Source of the DNA: Nitrincola tapanii
GTDB lineage: Bacteria; Pseudomonadota; Gammaproteobacteria; Pseudomonadales; Balneatricaceae
Direction of reading: 5' to 3'
NCBI RefSeq assembly: GCF_008368715.1
Contig: NZ_SMRS01000006.1
Span: 124,001 to 188,000, forward strand
DNA: 64,000 bases
The position numbers were made by a program, and so were the translations under genes. Shown in pieces: positions 43,734-54,031 of this stretch. Position 1 is the stretch's first letter, and the number at the start of each line of letters is the position of its first letter. Below the pieces are notes generated by a model. That model had not been told where the DNA came from. It searched no databases and saw only the letters and a program-made list of their open reading frames with translations.

Positions 43734-44633
43734 CTAGACTGCTTCCAGCGCAGCGCAGGCCTCTAGCGTATTCTGCAGCAAACAGGCAATCGTCATGGGG
43801 CCGACTCCACCGGGAACGGGGGTGATCGCGGCGGCGGTTTGACGTGCACCGGCAAACTCCACATCCCCGACCAAAGCTCCAGAAGGCAAACGGTTGATGC
43901 CAACATCGATCACCACGGCGCCGGATTTTAACCACGTCCCTTGAATGAATTCAGGAATGCCAACGGCGGCAATTACAATATCCGCCTGTGCCAATTCGGC
44001 AGGCAAATTTTGTGTTTTCGAATGGCAGATGGTGACGGTCGCTCCCGCCATCAACAACTCTAGCGCCACGGGGCGGCCAACGATATTGGATGCACCCACC
44101 ACCACCGCTTTTTTGCCCGTCGGATCGATACCATACGCCTGCAAGAGCCGCATACAACCATAAGGCGTACAGGGTCTTAAGGTCGGGGATTTCGCTGCTA
44201 AACGCCCCAGGTTATAGGGATGAAAACCATCCACATCTTTTCTGGGATCGATCTTTTCCACCACAGCATTCACCGAAATCTGCTCAGGCAGCGGCAACTG
44301 CACCAGAATGCCATGTATCTCTGGGTCTTGGTTCAGTTGTTCGATCAAGGCCAATAAGGAGGCTTGATCGGTATTTTTCGGCAGGCTGAAGTTACGCGAT
44401 AAAAAGCCCACTTCTTCACAAGCACGTACCTTACTGCCGACATAGACTCTGGAAGCGGGATCTTCTCCGACTAACACCACTGCTAATCCTGGGACACTAG
44501 CCCCGCGCTCTACCCGCTCGGCCACCTGCTGCGCGATGCTGGCACGTAAACGTGCAGCCACCGCCTTACCATCAATGATTTGGCTGTCCAAAAGTGTCTC
44601 CTCTCCTACTCGATTCGCGAGACGGCGGCTCAT
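43734..44633 (-). CDS. folD: Methylene-THF dehydrogenase / methenyl-THF cyclohydrolase FolD
   Basis: A 299-residue bifunctional enzyme with [13 protein letters not shown] (catalytic Lys region), [23 protein letters not shown] and the NADP-site [17 protein letters not shown], and the [15 protein letters not shown] end. It converts the methylene-THF released by the N-methylglutamate and TMAO enzymes to formyl-THF, for PurU. ATG 44633 has GGGAGGAG before it; the open frame extends upstream into mgsC and should not be used. As the last gene of the operon it is likely a catabolic FolD. Confidence 0.95.
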   Translation of the reverse strand: MSRRLANRVGEETLLDSQIIDGKAVAARLRASIAQQVAERVERGASVPGLAVVLVGEDPASRVYVGSKVRACEEVGFLSRNFSLPKNTDQASLLALIEQLNQDPEIHGILVQLPLPEQISVNAVVEKIDPRKDVDGFHPYNLGRLAAKSPTLRPCTPYGCMRLLQAYGIDPTGKKAVVVGASNIVGRPVALELLMAGATVTICHSKTQNLPAELAQADIVIAAVGIPEFIQGTWLKSGAVVIDVGINRLPSGALVGDVEFAGARQTAAAITPVPGGVGPMTIACLLQNTLEACAALEAV

Positions 44634-44682
44634 GGAATCTCCTCCCGAGCCACCGCAACCTGGACTTATAAGTCTGGACTTC

Positions 44683-46011
44683 TTAAAAACCCTGACCTGG
44701 AATCCATTGCGTGCCAGCCAAAGGTACGCGCGCCATAGCCGCCGACTCCACGGTGAGTGCCACCAGATCTTCCGGCTCCAGGTTACGCAAGTCATTTTTG
44801 CCGCAGGCACGTGCTAAGGTCTGAGCTTCCAATGTCAGTACTCGCAGATAGTTGGCCAGCTTGCGTCCCCCTTCAACAGGATCCAGACGCTGGGACAACT
44901 CTGGATCTTGGGTCGAGATACCCGCAGGGTCTTTACCCTCCTGATAATCATCATAGAAGCCTGCTGCTGAGCCGATTTTGCGGAACTCTTCGTCATATTT
45001 CGGATGATTACAGCCCAGTGCAATCAGCGCCGCGGTGCCGATTGCCACCGCATCCGCACCCAAGGCCATGCACTTAGCCACATCCGCGCCGTTACGTATG
45101 CCGCCCGAGACGATCAGCTGCACCTTACGATGCATGCCCATCTCCTGCAGTGCCTGCACCGCCTGTGGAATCGCGGCGAGAGTCGGAATCCCCACATGCT
45201 CGATGAAAACATCCTGCGTGGCGGCCGTTCCGCCCTGCATACCATCCACCACGATCACATCCGCGCCAGCCTTCACCGCTAGTTTGACGTCATAATAGGT
45301 GCGGGTAGCGCCCACTTTAATGTAGATAGGCACCTGCCAATCGGTGATTTCACGCAGCTCCAGAATCTTGATCGCCAGATCATCTGGGCCAGTCCAGTCC
45401 GGGTGACGGCAAGCTGAACGCTGATCGATCCCCTTAGGTAGATTACGCATCTGCGCGACACGATCGGTGATCTTCTGGCCCAGTAACATACCGCCACCGC
45501 CAGGCTTGGCGCCCTGCCCCAGTACCACTTCGATGGCATCCGCTTTGCGCAGATCATCGGGATTCATGCCGTAACGTGAAGGTAGGTATTGATACACCAG
45601 CGTTTTCGACTGGCCGCGCTCCTCTGGCGTCATGCCCCCATCCCCCGTAGTGGTTGAGGTGCCGGCAATCGATGCACCACGCCCTAAGGCTTCTTTCGCA
45701 TTCGCCGACAGGGCACCAAAACTCATCCCCGCGATGGTGACGGGGATATCCAGCACCACCGGTTTTTTGGCAAAGCGTGTACCCAGGGTGACCGAAGTGT
45801 TGCACTTCTCGCGATAACCTTCCAGGGGATAGCGTGACATGCTCGCCCCGAGAAACAGCAGATCATCAAAATGCGGCAGCTTACGTTTTGCACCAAAACC
45901 ACGAATATCATAGATACCGGTTTCCGCAGCCCGACGTATCTCCGCCATGGTGTTGCGATCAAAGGTGGCCGATTCACGCAGCCCAGAAGTCCAGTTAGTC
46001 TCATTGCTCAT
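44683..46011 (-). CDS. mgsC: N-methylglutamate synthase subunit C (GltS-like FMN domain)
   Basis: A 442-residue protein matching the FMN-binding synthase domain of glutamate synthase large subunit (also called GlxD). Notable segments are [67 protein letters not shown] and [27 protein letters not shown]. It would catalyse formation of N-methylglutamate from the methylamine-derived glutamyl amide. It ends the mgsABC set and is followed by folD 49 bp later. Confidence 0.9.
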   Translation of the reverse strand: MSNETNWTSGLRESATFDRNTMAEIRRAAETGIYDIRGFGAKRKLPHFDDLLFLGASMSRYPLEGYREKCNTSVTLGTRFAKKPVVLDIPVTIAGMSFGALSANAKEALGRGASIAGTSTTTGDGGMTPEERGQSKTLVYQYLPSRYGMNPDDLRKADAIEVVLGQGAKPGGGGMLLGQKITDRVAQMRNLPKGIDQRSACRHPDWTGPDDLAIKILELREITDWQVPIYIKVGATRTYYDVKLAVKAGADVIVVDGMQGGTAATQDVFIEHVGIPTLAAIPQAVQALQEMGMHRKVQLIVSGGIRNGADVAKCMALGADAVAIGTAALIALGCNHPKYDEEFRKIGSAAGFYDDYQEGKDPAGISTQDPELSQRLDPVEGGRKLANYLRVLTLEAQTLARACGKNDLRNLEPEDLVALTVESAAMARVPLAGTQWIPGQGF

Positions 46012-46036
46012 GATCTTTTCCTCTTGCTAGCGCGGC

Positions 46037-46720
46037 TTAATAAGCAGACACATTGTCGACTTTGAAGTTATACAGCTGGCGAGCCGAACCGTAGCGTTTA
46101 AACTGCGCCGGATCTTCATCGATCCCAGCACGATTGAGTAACTCAGCCAGTTCTTCCAAATGCTCAGGACGCATCTCCTTGGCGATACAATCTGCACCCA
46201 AGGATTTCACCTCCCCTTTGACATAGATGCGTACTTCATACAGTGAATCGCCCAGCGCTTCTCCGGCATCACCACACACCACCAAACGTCCGGACTGCCC
46301 CATAAAGCAGCTCATGTGACCGACACTGCCTTTCACCACTATGTCCACCCCTTTCATCGAAATACCGCAACGGGCACCGGCATTCCCTTCGATGACCAGC
46401 AGCCCGCCTTGTGCGGTCGCACCGGCGGCTTGTGAAGCATCCCCCTTGATGCGCACAGTGCCGGACATCATGTTCTCCGCCACCCCCTGACCGGCATTAC
46501 CATGCACCGTGATATGGGCCTTTTTGTTCATCCCGGCGCAGAAATAACCGGCATGTCCACGCACCTCGACCGACAAATTCTGATCGATACCCACCGCCAG
46601 GTTATGCTGACCCTTAGGGTTTAAGACCTCCCACTCACGCTCCAGACATTCACTCGCCTGATCATGCAGGGCTTGGTTCAGTTCACGTACCTCAGCAACA
46701 GCTAAATCTATGCTTTTCAT
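46037..46720 (-). CDS. mgsB: N-methylglutamate synthase subunit B (GXGXG domain)
   Basis: A 227-residue beta-helix protein equivalent to the C-terminal GXGXG domain of glutamate synthase (GlxC). It shows periodic glycine-rich turns such as VHGNAGQGVAENMMSGTVRIKGDASQAAGAT (in parts), VIEGNAGARCGISMKG and VVCGDAGEALGDS. It is the structural link between the amidotransferase and synthase subunits. It sits between mgsA (12 bp upstream) and mgsC (25 bp downstream). Confidence 0.9.
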   Translation of the reverse strand: MKSIDLAVAEVRELNQALHDQASECLEREWEVLNPKGQHNLAVGIDQNLSVEVRGHAGYFCAGMNKKAHITVHGNAGQGVAENMMSGTVRIKGDASQAAGATAQGGLLVIEGNAGARCGISMKGVDIVVKGSVGHMSCFMGQSGRLVVCGDAGEALGDSLYEVRIYVKGEVKSLGADCIAKEMRPEHLEELAELLNRAGIDEDPAQFKRYGSARQLYNFKVDNVSAY

Positions 46721-46731
46721 CAGATAACTCC

Positions 46732-47634
46732 TTAGGCATCCCTTTCCCAGATGTAGAAAGTAGCGGGTTCAGGTTCCCAAACTTTGGCATTTTCAATCCC
46801 AGGCAGGGTGGTTAACGCCTGATACTCAGACGCCATGGCCACATAATCTTCTGTTTCCGCCAGGACGGCGGGTTTGCACGCAATCGGATCCCGCATCACC
46901 GCAAAACCATTACGGGTGCCGATGGTGAAGGTGAAGAAACCATCAAGATCCTGTAGAGCGTGTTCCAGTGCGGTTTGCAGACTGTCGCCCTGGCGTAAAC
47001 GCCAGGTCAGATAACCGGCCGCTACTTCTGAATCGTTCTCGGTTTCAAAACGTATGCCTTCACGCTTAAGGTTTTCACGCAGGCGGTTATGGTTCGACAG
47101 CGAACCGTTGTGGACTAAACAAAGATCCATACCGGTTGAGAAGGGATGACTGCCCTCCATGGTGACCGCCGACTCGGTGGCCATACGCGTGTGGCCAATG
47201 ATGTGGCTGCCCTTCATCTTGCGCAGTTGAAAAGTTTCCGCAATCTGCTCGGGCAGGCCCACTTCTTTCAGAATTTCGATCGACTGGCCGACACTCAGAA
47301 TCAGCACACTTGGAGCCTGCTCCGACAAATACGCACGCAGGCTTGCTTCATCACTGGACACTTTAAAGACACTGACATTGGCATTTTGGAACCAGTCCAG
47401 CTCCACACCCAGATCCGCTTGCATGCGTGCCGCTAAGCCCGCCCAATCAAAGCTGGCCTGTGGATGCCGCAGCGTCAGTTTGGTCCAACCCTCACCCACT
47501 TCATCCCCGTAGATGGCAAATCCGGCACTGTCTGGCCCACGATCGGTCATCGCGATCAGCATGGGTTCAAAGAGTTCACCGAGACGGCTCTCTAACGCCG
47601 GGTTCTTTAAATACAATCCAACAATTCCACACAT
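46732..47634 (-). CDS. mgsA: N-methylglutamate synthase subunit A (class II amidotransferase)
   Basis: A 300-residue N-terminal nucleophile amidotransferase of the GlxB/PurF-like type. MCGIVGLYLKN exposes the catalytic Cys2 after Met removal; GHTRMATES, CLVHNGSLSNHNRLRE and ENDSEVAAGYL are the glutamine-site motifs. In the N-methylglutamate pathway it hydrolyses gamma-glutamylmethylamide to pass methylamine to MgsC. A strong hairpin separates it from gmaS. Confidence 0.9.
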   Translation of the reverse strand: MCGIVGLYLKNPALESRLGELFEPMLIAMTDRGPDSAGFAIYGDEVGEGWTKLTLRHPQASFDWAGLAARMQADLGVELDWFQNANVSVFKVSSDEASLRAYLSEQAPSVLILSVGQSIEILKEVGLPEQIAETFQLRKMKGSHIIGHTRMATESAVTMEGSHPFSTGMDLCLVHNGSLSNHNRLRENLKREGIRFETENDSEVAAGYLTWRLRQGDSLQTALEHALQDLDGFFTFTIGTRNGFAVMRDPIACKPAVLAETEDYVAMASEYQALTTLPGIENAKVWEPEPATFYIWERDA

Positions 47635-47650
47635 AATTTTGATCCTCTTC

Positions 47651-47673
47651 TCACCCGCGCAACACGCGGGTGA
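47651..47673 (-). promoter_or_regulatory. Hairpin between gmaS and mgsA
   Basis: TCACCCGCG and CGCGGGTGA form a perfect, GC-rich 9-bp stem with a 5-base loop in the 53-bp gap between gmaS and mgsA. No T-run follows on the minus strand, so it may set relative mRNA stability or partly stop transcription rather than end it. Confidence 0.55.
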
Positions 47674-47687
47674 TCAACGCTCCAGGC

Positions 47688-49022
47688 TTAGAAAAATTCC
47701 GCGTAATGCTTGAGTTCCCAATCGGAAACATGGCGGCTGTATTCAATCCATTCCGTGCGCTTTACCTTCAAAAACTCTGAGACTATCTCTGTCCCTAATT
47801 TCTGAGTGATGAGGGTGTCGGCTTCCAAAGCATCCAATGCCTCATTGAGGTTTTGTGGCAGAATACGCACACCCTTCTCTTTGATTTCAGCCAAGGAAAG
47901 GTTGTAAAGGTTGAGATTCACCGGATCACCCGGGTCCAGCTCACGCTCAATGCCATCCATCCCAGCGGCAATCAACGCAGCGTGCACCAAATAGGGGTTA
48001 CAACCGGAATCCGGCAAACGGAACTCCAAACGTCCGTAAGGGATACGCACCATCGCAGAACGGTTGTTATCGCCGTAACAGATATAAGCAGGTGCCCAGG
48101 TGGCACCTGAGGAGTTACCCCCCACGACTAAACGCTTGTAGGAGTTGACCGTCGGTGCCGAGAATGCACAAAGTGCCTGCGCATGTTCCAAAATCCCGGC
48201 GATGAAGTGATAGGCCATTTTTGACAGCCCCATACCGTTCACATCACTGGGGTCATGGAACAGGTTAGTGCCCTGCTCATCGGTGATGGAAAGATGGAAG
48301 TGCATACCATTCCCGGTCCGATCTGAAGCGGGTTTGGGCATAAAGGAGCAAACCATGCCCAGCTTGTTGGCGATCTCACCGGCGGCCATGCGCACAAAAG
48401 TGAAACGATCCGCCGAGGTCAGGGCATCACTGTAGGTGTAGTTGATCTCGAACTGGCCATTGGCATCTTCATGATCGATCTGATAGACATCAAAATCGAC
48501 CTGTTGCAGAGCATCCACCAACTGCTCGAGAAACTCGCGTGAGCGCGACAGGCCTTTATAGTCATAACAAGGTTTGGCCAGCACATCGCTTTCATCTACC
48601 GGCGTCAGGGTGCCATCGTCAGCACGATTGAACAGAGAGAACTCTGGCTCCAATCCTGAATTCAACGTCCAGCCCTGCTGTTCAAGTTGCGCCAGCTGTC
48701 TTTTCAGGACGACTCGGGAGCAGTAAGGATGGGGTTTGCCACTGACATAACCATCACACGCGATACGCGCATAACCCGGCTGCCAAGGCACAGGGCTAAA
48801 GGTGCTGAGATCACCTCGTGCCATAAAGTCTGGACCATGTGGCTCCATCCCTAAGCCCCAGACGGCAAAACCGGCAAAACCTGCGCCCTTCTCCACCACG
48901 TCCATCAGACAGTTGGCAGGGACAGATTTGGTTTTGGCGACACCGTGAATATCCACAAACTGCGCCAACACATATTTGATCTGTTTCTCTTTCATCACGC
49001 GATCGATTTCGGCAGGTATCAT
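47688..49022 (-). CDS. gmaS: Gamma-glutamylmethylamide synthetase
   Basis: A 444-residue glutamine-synthetase family protein that would ligate methylamine to glutamate with ATP. It has the GS motifs [27 protein letters not shown] (Glu ligands), [14 protein letters not shown] and [19 protein letters not shown], ending [20 protein letters not shown]. Length and neighbours (mgdABCD before, mgsABC after) distinguish it from GlnA. ATG 49022 has AGGAGGTG in front and overlaps mgdD by 4 bp; the frame extends 13 codons further upstream without need. Confidence 0.88.
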   Translation of the reverse strand: MIPAEIDRVMKEKQIKYVLAQFVDIHGVAKTKSVPANCLMDVVEKGAGFAGFAVWGLGMEPHGPDFMARGDLSTFSPVPWQPGYARIACDGYVSGKPHPYCSRVVLKRQLAQLEQQGWTLNSGLEPEFSLFNRADDGTLTPVDESDVLAKPCYDYKGLSRSREFLEQLVDALQQVDFDVYQIDHEDANGQFEINYTYSDALTSADRFTFVRMAAGEIANKLGMVCSFMPKPASDRTGNGMHFHLSITDEQGTNLFHDPSDVNGMGLSKMAYHFIAGILEHAQALCAFSAPTVNSYKRLVVGGNSSGATWAPAYICYGDNNRSAMVRIPYGRLEFRLPDSGCNPYLVHAALIAAGMDGIERELDPGDPVNLNLYNLSLAEIKEKGVRILPQNLNEALDALEADTLITQKLGTEIVSEFLKVKRTEWIEYSRHVSDWELKHYAEFF

Positions 49023-49579
49023 GCTGCACCTCCTGTTAAAACATCTGATGGGTTCACGCACGCTGCAGACTGGGTTTTGCCTGCAGGCGATAAACCTGCA
49101 TTCAAATCAGCCACTACCTGCTGCAGCGTCGAATGCAGGTAATGTTGATAACTTTGATCAAAGCCGATCAGGAGTGCGGCGCTGTCGGCTTCGTAGTAGA
49201 GCCAGCAACCGACACCTCCGACCTGAGCCATCAGCCATTGTCCGGGCTGGAGTTGGCGAAAGTCGTAAGCACACACCTGTGCCATCACCTCGATCCAATC
49301 CGGCCCCGACAGGCGCAACAGCGTTTCCGTGCGGGGGAAACACCAGTGTCCATGCAAACTTGGGCAGTGCGGCGGCTGAATCACCATGTATTCATCGCGC
49401 CCGCTGCGCGCCACCAGCACACCGTCTTGGCACACAGCACTCATTAAGTCTTGTGCGGGTGTTAAGCCAGCGGCGATCAGATCGGCTTGGCTGCGCGGCC
49501 CGGTCAGGAGATACACCTGCCAACCTTGCAGGAGGCTCAGCTGTAGAAAATCTCCGGGTTCATGTACTGGGGTCGACAT
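49019..49579 (-). CDS. mgdD: N-methylglutamate dehydrogenase subunit D (SoxG-like)
   Basis: A 186-residue protein of the sarcosine oxidase gamma family, with a weakly conserved GcvT-like fold ([36 protein letters not shown]). It is the smallest-conserved part of the heterotetrameric dehydrogenase and helps hold the methylene-THF binding region. It overlaps mgdC by 1 bp and gmaS by 4 bp, so subunits are translated together. Confidence 0.82.
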   Translation of the reverse strand: MSTPVHEPGDFLQLSLLQGWQVYLLTGPRSQADLIAAGLTPAQDLMSAVCQDGVLVARSGRDEYMVIQPPHCPSLHGHWCFPRTETLLRLSGPDWIEVMAQVCAYDFRQLQPGQWLMAQVGGVGCWLYYEADSAALLIGFDQSYQHYLHSTLQQVVADLNAGLSPAGKTQSAACVNPSDVLTGGAA

Positions 49580-52494
49580 CAGACCACCTCCGTCAAATCA
49601 GCGGTTTGCCGAAGACCTTCGGCGTCATAGAAGGGTAAAGAGCAGACTTCGATCTCAACGAGCGCGCCCCCATCCACCCGCACCTGTAGAAACTTGCTGC
49701 TGTTTGCCCAGGGTAGATCCACCATCGCCAGACCGATCACGCGGCCCAGTGCCGGGCTAGGCGCAATACTGGTGATGCGACCGATGATCTCGCCCTGTTC
49801 GATCAGAAGATGGCACTCTTTGGGGATAGGGCCCTGGTAGTGTGGCGGCAAGCAGAAGCCAATCAGTTGGCGCTGGCATAAGCCCTGTAAACGCGCCAAA
49901 GACGCCTTGCCGGTAAACCAGGCTTTGCTCTTTAAGGGCACTGCCCAGGCCATATTGGCTTCATAAGGATGGGTCAAACCATCGGTATCCTGGCCGACGA
50001 TGATGTGGCCTTTTTCCAAGCGCAGCACCCTTTGTGCCTCGACACCAAAAGGACGGATACCGGCAGGCGCACCGGCCTGCATCAAGGCATTCCATACCTC
50101 CAGTGCGGCCTGAGCAGAAAGGTGAATCTCATAACCCAGTTCCCCGACAAATCCGACGCGAATCAGACGGACCGGATGCCCGAGCAACTGCCCTTCACGA
50201 ATACCTAAGTAGGGAAAGGCCGCTTCACTCAGATCGATATCCGTGATACCACTCAAAAGCTGGCGTGCGGCACGGCCGGCTAGATTCATGGCGGCCAGAG
50301 AGCCGGTGCGATTGACCAGGCGTACCTCTAAGCCCAGCTCAACCAGCAGGCGTGACAGGGTCTTAAACGTCGCATCGGCATGGCTGGTCGTAGCGGTGAC
50401 GTAGAATTGATCTTCAGCCAAACGCCCGACAATACCGTCATCCACAATGACACCACTCTGATCCACCATCAGCGCATAACGTGTCATGCCGATTTTCAGC
50501 GTCGACATCTTCATGGTGTAGACCAGATCGAGCAGTCGTGCGGCATCCGGCCCCAACACCTCGATTTTTCCGAGCGTCGAGACATCGATCAGACCCAACT
50601 GCTTACGCACCGCTTCGACTTCTTGGAAAATCGCTTCTTCACGCGATAAGCCAGGGCGCGCGTAATACTCAGGACGCAACCAAACACCGGCTTCCATCAT
50701 TTTGGCCTGGTGTTCCAGATGCCAAGCATGCATCGCCGTGCAGCGCTCAGGGCGGAAACGTCGACCCGCCAAGGCAGAGATGGGCACCGGATGAAACATA
50801 GGACGTGCTGTGGTCGATCCGGTGGCATCAATCGATTGCCCACGAATCTGAGCCAGGATACGAATGCCATTCATATTGGCGTGTTTACCCTGACTTGGTC
50901 CCATGCCGTTGGTTGAGAAGCGTTTGATCAACTCAATGTTGTCAAAGCCCTCTTTTGCCGCGTTATACAGATCCTTAAGCTGGAGATCCTCGTCAAAATC
51001 GACAAAGTTCTTACCCTTAGGGTGTGCCACGATTGGCCAGGGATGACTGTGTGCTTGGCTATCCCGATAGGTTGCCAAGGCGTCTGTTTCCAGGCGCTCA
51101 CCGCGCAGCTCTGCCACCGCCGCTTGCGCTGCGCGTTTGGCATCGGCTAAGCGCTGGGCCAGGGTGAACGCACCGTTGACACGACCACAGACTTGAATCC
51201 CAGAGGGAAGGCTTACCGGTAGCAACTGCTCTAGTGTCGTGTCATAGGCTAACTGAGCTTTGGCCTGGTAAAGCAACTGTGCTGTGGGTGCCCAACCGAC
51301 ACTGGTCAGCAGCAGATCACAGTCTAGGGTTTGGGTCAGGCCGCTATCACAGTTGCGACCATCAAACGGCGCCACTACCACGGCCTGCAGAGATTTTTTG
51401 CCACAGGCTTCATACACCGCAGAATGATCCAAGATCTTCACGCCACGGTGACGCAGATCTTCTGCCACTTCACCCCGTGTCTGACTGGACGCCAGATCAA
51501 CAATCGCCGCAATCTCTACCCCGGCGCGTAACAGATCCAAGGCCGCGCTATAGGCTTCCGCATTCCCGGCAAGAATCACCGCTTTTTTGCCCGGTTTGAT
51601 CGCATAACGTGTGATCAAACGCTGTGCAGCGGAAGCCAACATCACACCCGGCAGATCGTTATTACGGAAGACCGCAGGCTGTTCCATCACGCCAGTCGCA
51701 AAAATGACCCCCTGCGCGCGCAGTTTGGTGATGCCCTGAGGCCCAACCAAAGGCAGGTAGTGATCGGTGTACCAACCACACACCATATGCTCACTGAACA
51801 CCCGGATACGCGGATGTTGATACACCTGCTGCTTGAGCTGATCGCGCAGAGACGCCGCCTGTGCATCCTGGGCATATTGATAGTCGAGGCTGCCGCCAAG
51901 GTGAGGATTTTCATCCGCCAAGACCACATCAGCACCCGCCTCAGCCGCCGTTAAAGCCGCTTGCAAGCCACTGGCACCCGCACCGATCACTAACAGATCA
52001 CAGAAGGCATATTGTTTCGCCTGACGCTCAACACTCCAGGCGGTACTGATGCGCCCTAAGCCGGCTTTCTGACGAATTATCTTTTCCCAGAAGGGAAAAA
52101 ACTTCTTGGGCTTATGGAAAGTTTTGTAATAAAAACCCACCGGCAAGAAGCGCGAGAAGGCGCCCAACCAAGCATCTTTATCTTGCTCCAGACTGCCATT
52201 GGCATGACAGGCACGCAGATTCATACCGGCCTGAAGTGGCACCACATCGCCCCGAATATTGGTTGCTTCAGCGCTTTCGAAGAGTGCATTCACATCATGA
52301 TTGGCCAGGGATAGGACCGAACGTGGCCGATGGTATTTGAAACTACGCCCTAACAGGGTTTGCCCTGAGGCCAGGAGTGCAGAGGTGATGCAGTCGCCTG
52401 CAAAACCCTGCACGGCACGCCCTTCAAACTGGAAATTAAGGGTTTCGGAACGGTTAATCCATTCCAAGGGTTGAGGATCAAGCCGGCAGCTCAT
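49579..52494 (-). CDS. mgdC: N-methylglutamate dehydrogenase subunit C (SoxA-like, large)
   Basis: A 971-residue protein resembling sarcosine oxidase alpha. An N-terminal 2Fe-2S-like fold (LNFQFEGRAVQGFAGDCITSALLASG) is followed by an NAD/FAD domain (DLLVIGAGASGLQAALTAAEAGADV) and a C-terminal GcvT/THF domain (about 600-960; GFVGELGYEIHLSAQAALEVWNAL). It oxidises N-methylglutamate and transfers the methyl carbon to THF. ATG 52494 has GAGGTG before it and overlaps mgdB by 17 bp. Confidence 0.9.
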   Translation of the reverse strand: MSCRLDPQPLEWINRSETLNFQFEGRAVQGFAGDCITSALLASGQTLLGRSFKYHRPRSVLSLANHDVNALFESAEATNIRGDVVPLQAGMNLRACHANGSLEQDKDAWLGAFSRFLPVGFYYKTFHKPKKFFPFWEKIIRQKAGLGRISTAWSVERQAKQYAFCDLLVIGAGASGLQAALTAAEAGADVVLADENPHLGGSLDYQYAQDAQAASLRDQLKQQVYQHPRIRVFSEHMVCGWYTDHYLPLVGPQGITKLRAQGVIFATGVMEQPAVFRNNDLPGVMLASAAQRLITRYAIKPGKKAVILAGNAEAYSAALDLLRAGVEIAAIVDLASSQTRGEVAEDLRHRGVKILDHSAVYEACGKKSLQAVVVAPFDGRNCDSGLTQTLDCDLLLTSVGWAPTAQLLYQAKAQLAYDTTLEQLLPVSLPSGIQVCGRVNGAFTLAQRLADAKRAAQAAVAELRGERLETDALATYRDSQAHSHPWPIVAHPKGKNFVDFDEDLQLKDLYNAAKEGFDNIELIKRFSTNGMGPSQGKHANMNGIRILAQIRGQSIDATGSTTARPMFHPVPISALAGRRFRPERCTAMHAWHLEHQAKMMEAGVWLRPEYYARPGLSREEAIFQEVEAVRKQLGLIDVSTLGKIEVLGPDAARLLDLVYTMKMSTLKIGMTRYALMVDQSGVIVDDGIVGRLAEDQFYVTATTSHADATFKTLSRLLVELGLEVRLVNRTGSLAAMNLAGRAARQLLSGITDIDLSEAAFPYLGIREGQLLGHPVRLIRVGFVGELGYEIHLSAQAALEVWNALMQAGAPAGIRPFGVEAQRVLRLEKGHIIVGQDTDGLTHPYEANMAWAVPLKSKAWFTGKASLARLQGLCQRQLIGFCLPPHYQGPIPKECHLLIEQGEIIGRITSIAPSPALGRVIGLAMVDLPWANSSKFLQVRVDGGALVEIEVCSLPFYDAEGLRQTADLTEVV

Positions 52495-52756
52495 AACGCA
52501 CCTCTTGAATATCGATAAAACGCAGAACTTCATCCTTAAGCGTGTCACGCTCCATCACATACCAACGTCCTGTTGGGCGGTGATACCACCATTCACGCAA
52601 CACTCCGGGTGCACCGGCACGGTTGAAGACAAAATCACTCCACACGTCTGGCGCAACACTGCCATCGGCCTGGACTGGAGGGCGGCGCACCTCACCGAAG
52701 TAATCAAACTCACTGATCGGGCGGCGGCCAATGACGGGGCAATCAAATAGTTTCAT
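52478..52756 (-). CDS. mgdB: N-methylglutamate dehydrogenase subunit B (SoxD-like)
   Basis: A 92-residue sarcosine oxidase delta-family protein. MKLFDCPVIGRRPISEFDYFGE shows a single Cys where classical SoxD has a CxxC zinc site, and EWWYHRPTGRWYVMERDT is a strongly conserved core. This form with CP-x-x-G-x-R is the one I associate with methylamine-type operons. ATG 52756 is taken; the frame begins eight codons earlier. It overlaps mgdC, while the mgdA stop lies 14 bp away. Confidence 0.85.
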   Translation of the reverse strand: MKLFDCPVIGRRPISEFDYFGEVRRPPVQADGSVAPDVWSDFVFNRAGAPGVLREWWYHRPTGRWYVMERDTLKDEVLRFIDIQEVRYELPA

Positions 52757-52769
52757 AGGTGAGACTCCC

Positions 52770-54011
52770 TTAATGCCCAACCGAAGCTGCGCCCTTCTCG
52801 CCGACTAGATCAAAGTCGGCAAAACGGCTGTAGCGGAAAGGTTGAATCAATTCATGCATCTGATCATTGGCGACTGTCCAGGCCATGGTTTTGCCGCTGA
52901 TGGGTGTGGCCTTAAAGCCCCAGGTGCCCCAACCGGCATCCAGATAAAAACCTTCGACGGGGGTTTTACCCATGATCGGTGCGAAATCTGGGGTGATATC
53001 ACTCATCCCCGCCCATTGACGCATCACTTTCATGCGGCTCATGAAGGGGAAAAGATCCAGCATCTTGTCGGCCAGACCTTCGACAAAATCGAAACTGGAA
53101 CGGGTAGAATGCAGGACCGATGGATCCACTGAAGCGCCCATCACCAGCTCACCGCGTGAGGACTGACTGACGTAAACGTGCAAACTGCCGGAAACCACGA
53201 TGGTGTCCATAAAAGGCTTCACCGGCTCAGACACACAGGCTTGCAACGGGAAGATCTCAATTGGGGTGCGCAAGCCGAGCATTTCGGTGATGCGCGGGGT
53301 GGAACCGGCGACCATTGAGATAACTTTCTGGCATTGAATCGGGCCACGATCGGTGTCTACCCCCACCACACGACCTCCTTGCGTGCGTATCGCGGTGACA
53401 CGCGTTTTCTGATGGATCTCCACACCACGCTGATAAGCACCGCGTGCATAACCCCAAGCCACCGCATCATGGCGCGCGACGGCACCGGGCGCGTGGTAAA
53501 GCGCCCCCATCACCGGACTGTGGCCAGCACAATCCAGATCCATATAGGGCACTTCTTGGGCGATGATCTGACGATCCACCACTTCACTGTCGATGCCATA
53601 GTGTTTATTCACTTCGGCACGCCAGCGCATGGTGCGTAGAGCACTGTCGGTGTGCGCTAGGGTGAAATGGCCACGCGTTGAGTAAAAGATATTAAGATCA
53701 AAGTCATCCGCCAGATCTTCAAACAACTTAACGCTGGCATCGTAGAATTTGACGCCTTCAGGGGTGAGATAATTGGAGCGTACGATGGTGGTGTTACGAC
53801 CGGTATTGCCCCCCCCTATATATCCCTGTTCCAACACCGCGACATTGGTGATGCCATGCTCCTTGGCCAGGTAATAAGCACAGGCCATTCCATGCCCGCC
53901 GCCGCCAATAATGACCACATCGTAATGGGACTTCAGCGGCTTACTTTCTGGGAAAAAGCGCGGCTCGTGATGACCGCTTTGTAAACCGTATTTCAATAAA
54001 CGCCAGGGCAT
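52770..54011 (-). CDS. mgdA: N-methylglutamate dehydrogenase subunit A (SoxB-like)
   Basis: A 413-residue flavoprotein of the sarcosine oxidase beta type. The FAD-binding segment is YDVVIIGGGGHGMACAYYLAKEHG (about 30-53), followed by AVLEQGYIGGGNTGRNTTIVRSNYL, the usual amine-oxidase pattern, and a C-terminal LDAGWGTWGFKATPISG. With MgdBCD it oxidises N-methylglutamate to glutamate. It starts 20 bp after purU, inside the same transcript. Confidence 0.9.
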   Translation of the reverse strand: MPWRLLKYGLQSGHHEPRFFPESKPLKSHYDVVIIGGGGHGMACAYYLAKEHGITNVAVLEQGYIGGGNTGRNTTIVRSNYLTPEGVKFYDASVKLFEDLADDFDLNIFYSTRGHFTLAHTDSALRTMRWRAEVNKHYGIDSEVVDRQIIAQEVPYMDLDCAGHSPVMGALYHAPGAVARHDAVAWGYARGAYQRGVEIHQKTRVTAIRTQGGRVVGVDTDRGPIQCQKVISMVAGSTPRITEMLGLRTPIEIFPLQACVSEPVKPFMDTIVVSGSLHVYVSQSSRGELVMGASVDPSVLHSTRSSFDFVEGLADKMLDLFPFMSRMKVMRQWAGMSDITPDFAPIMGKTPVEGFYLDAGWGTWGFKATPISGKTMAWTVANDQMHELIQPFRYSRFADFDLVGEKGAASVGH

Positions 54012-54031
54012 GCTGCTCTCCCCTTGCCGGA

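Noticed and set aside
44634-44810. Extended FolD N-terminus
   Set aside because: The extra 59 residues are the mgsC gene read in another frame; ATG 44633 has a strong ribosome site and gives the usual length.
44683-54011. Ordinary glutamate synthase fragments plus sarcosine oxidase
   Set aside because: The three split synthase subunits, a GS-like ligase, four Sox-like subunits, FolD and PurU in one operon beside Tdm and Tmm fit the N-methylglutamate pathway better.
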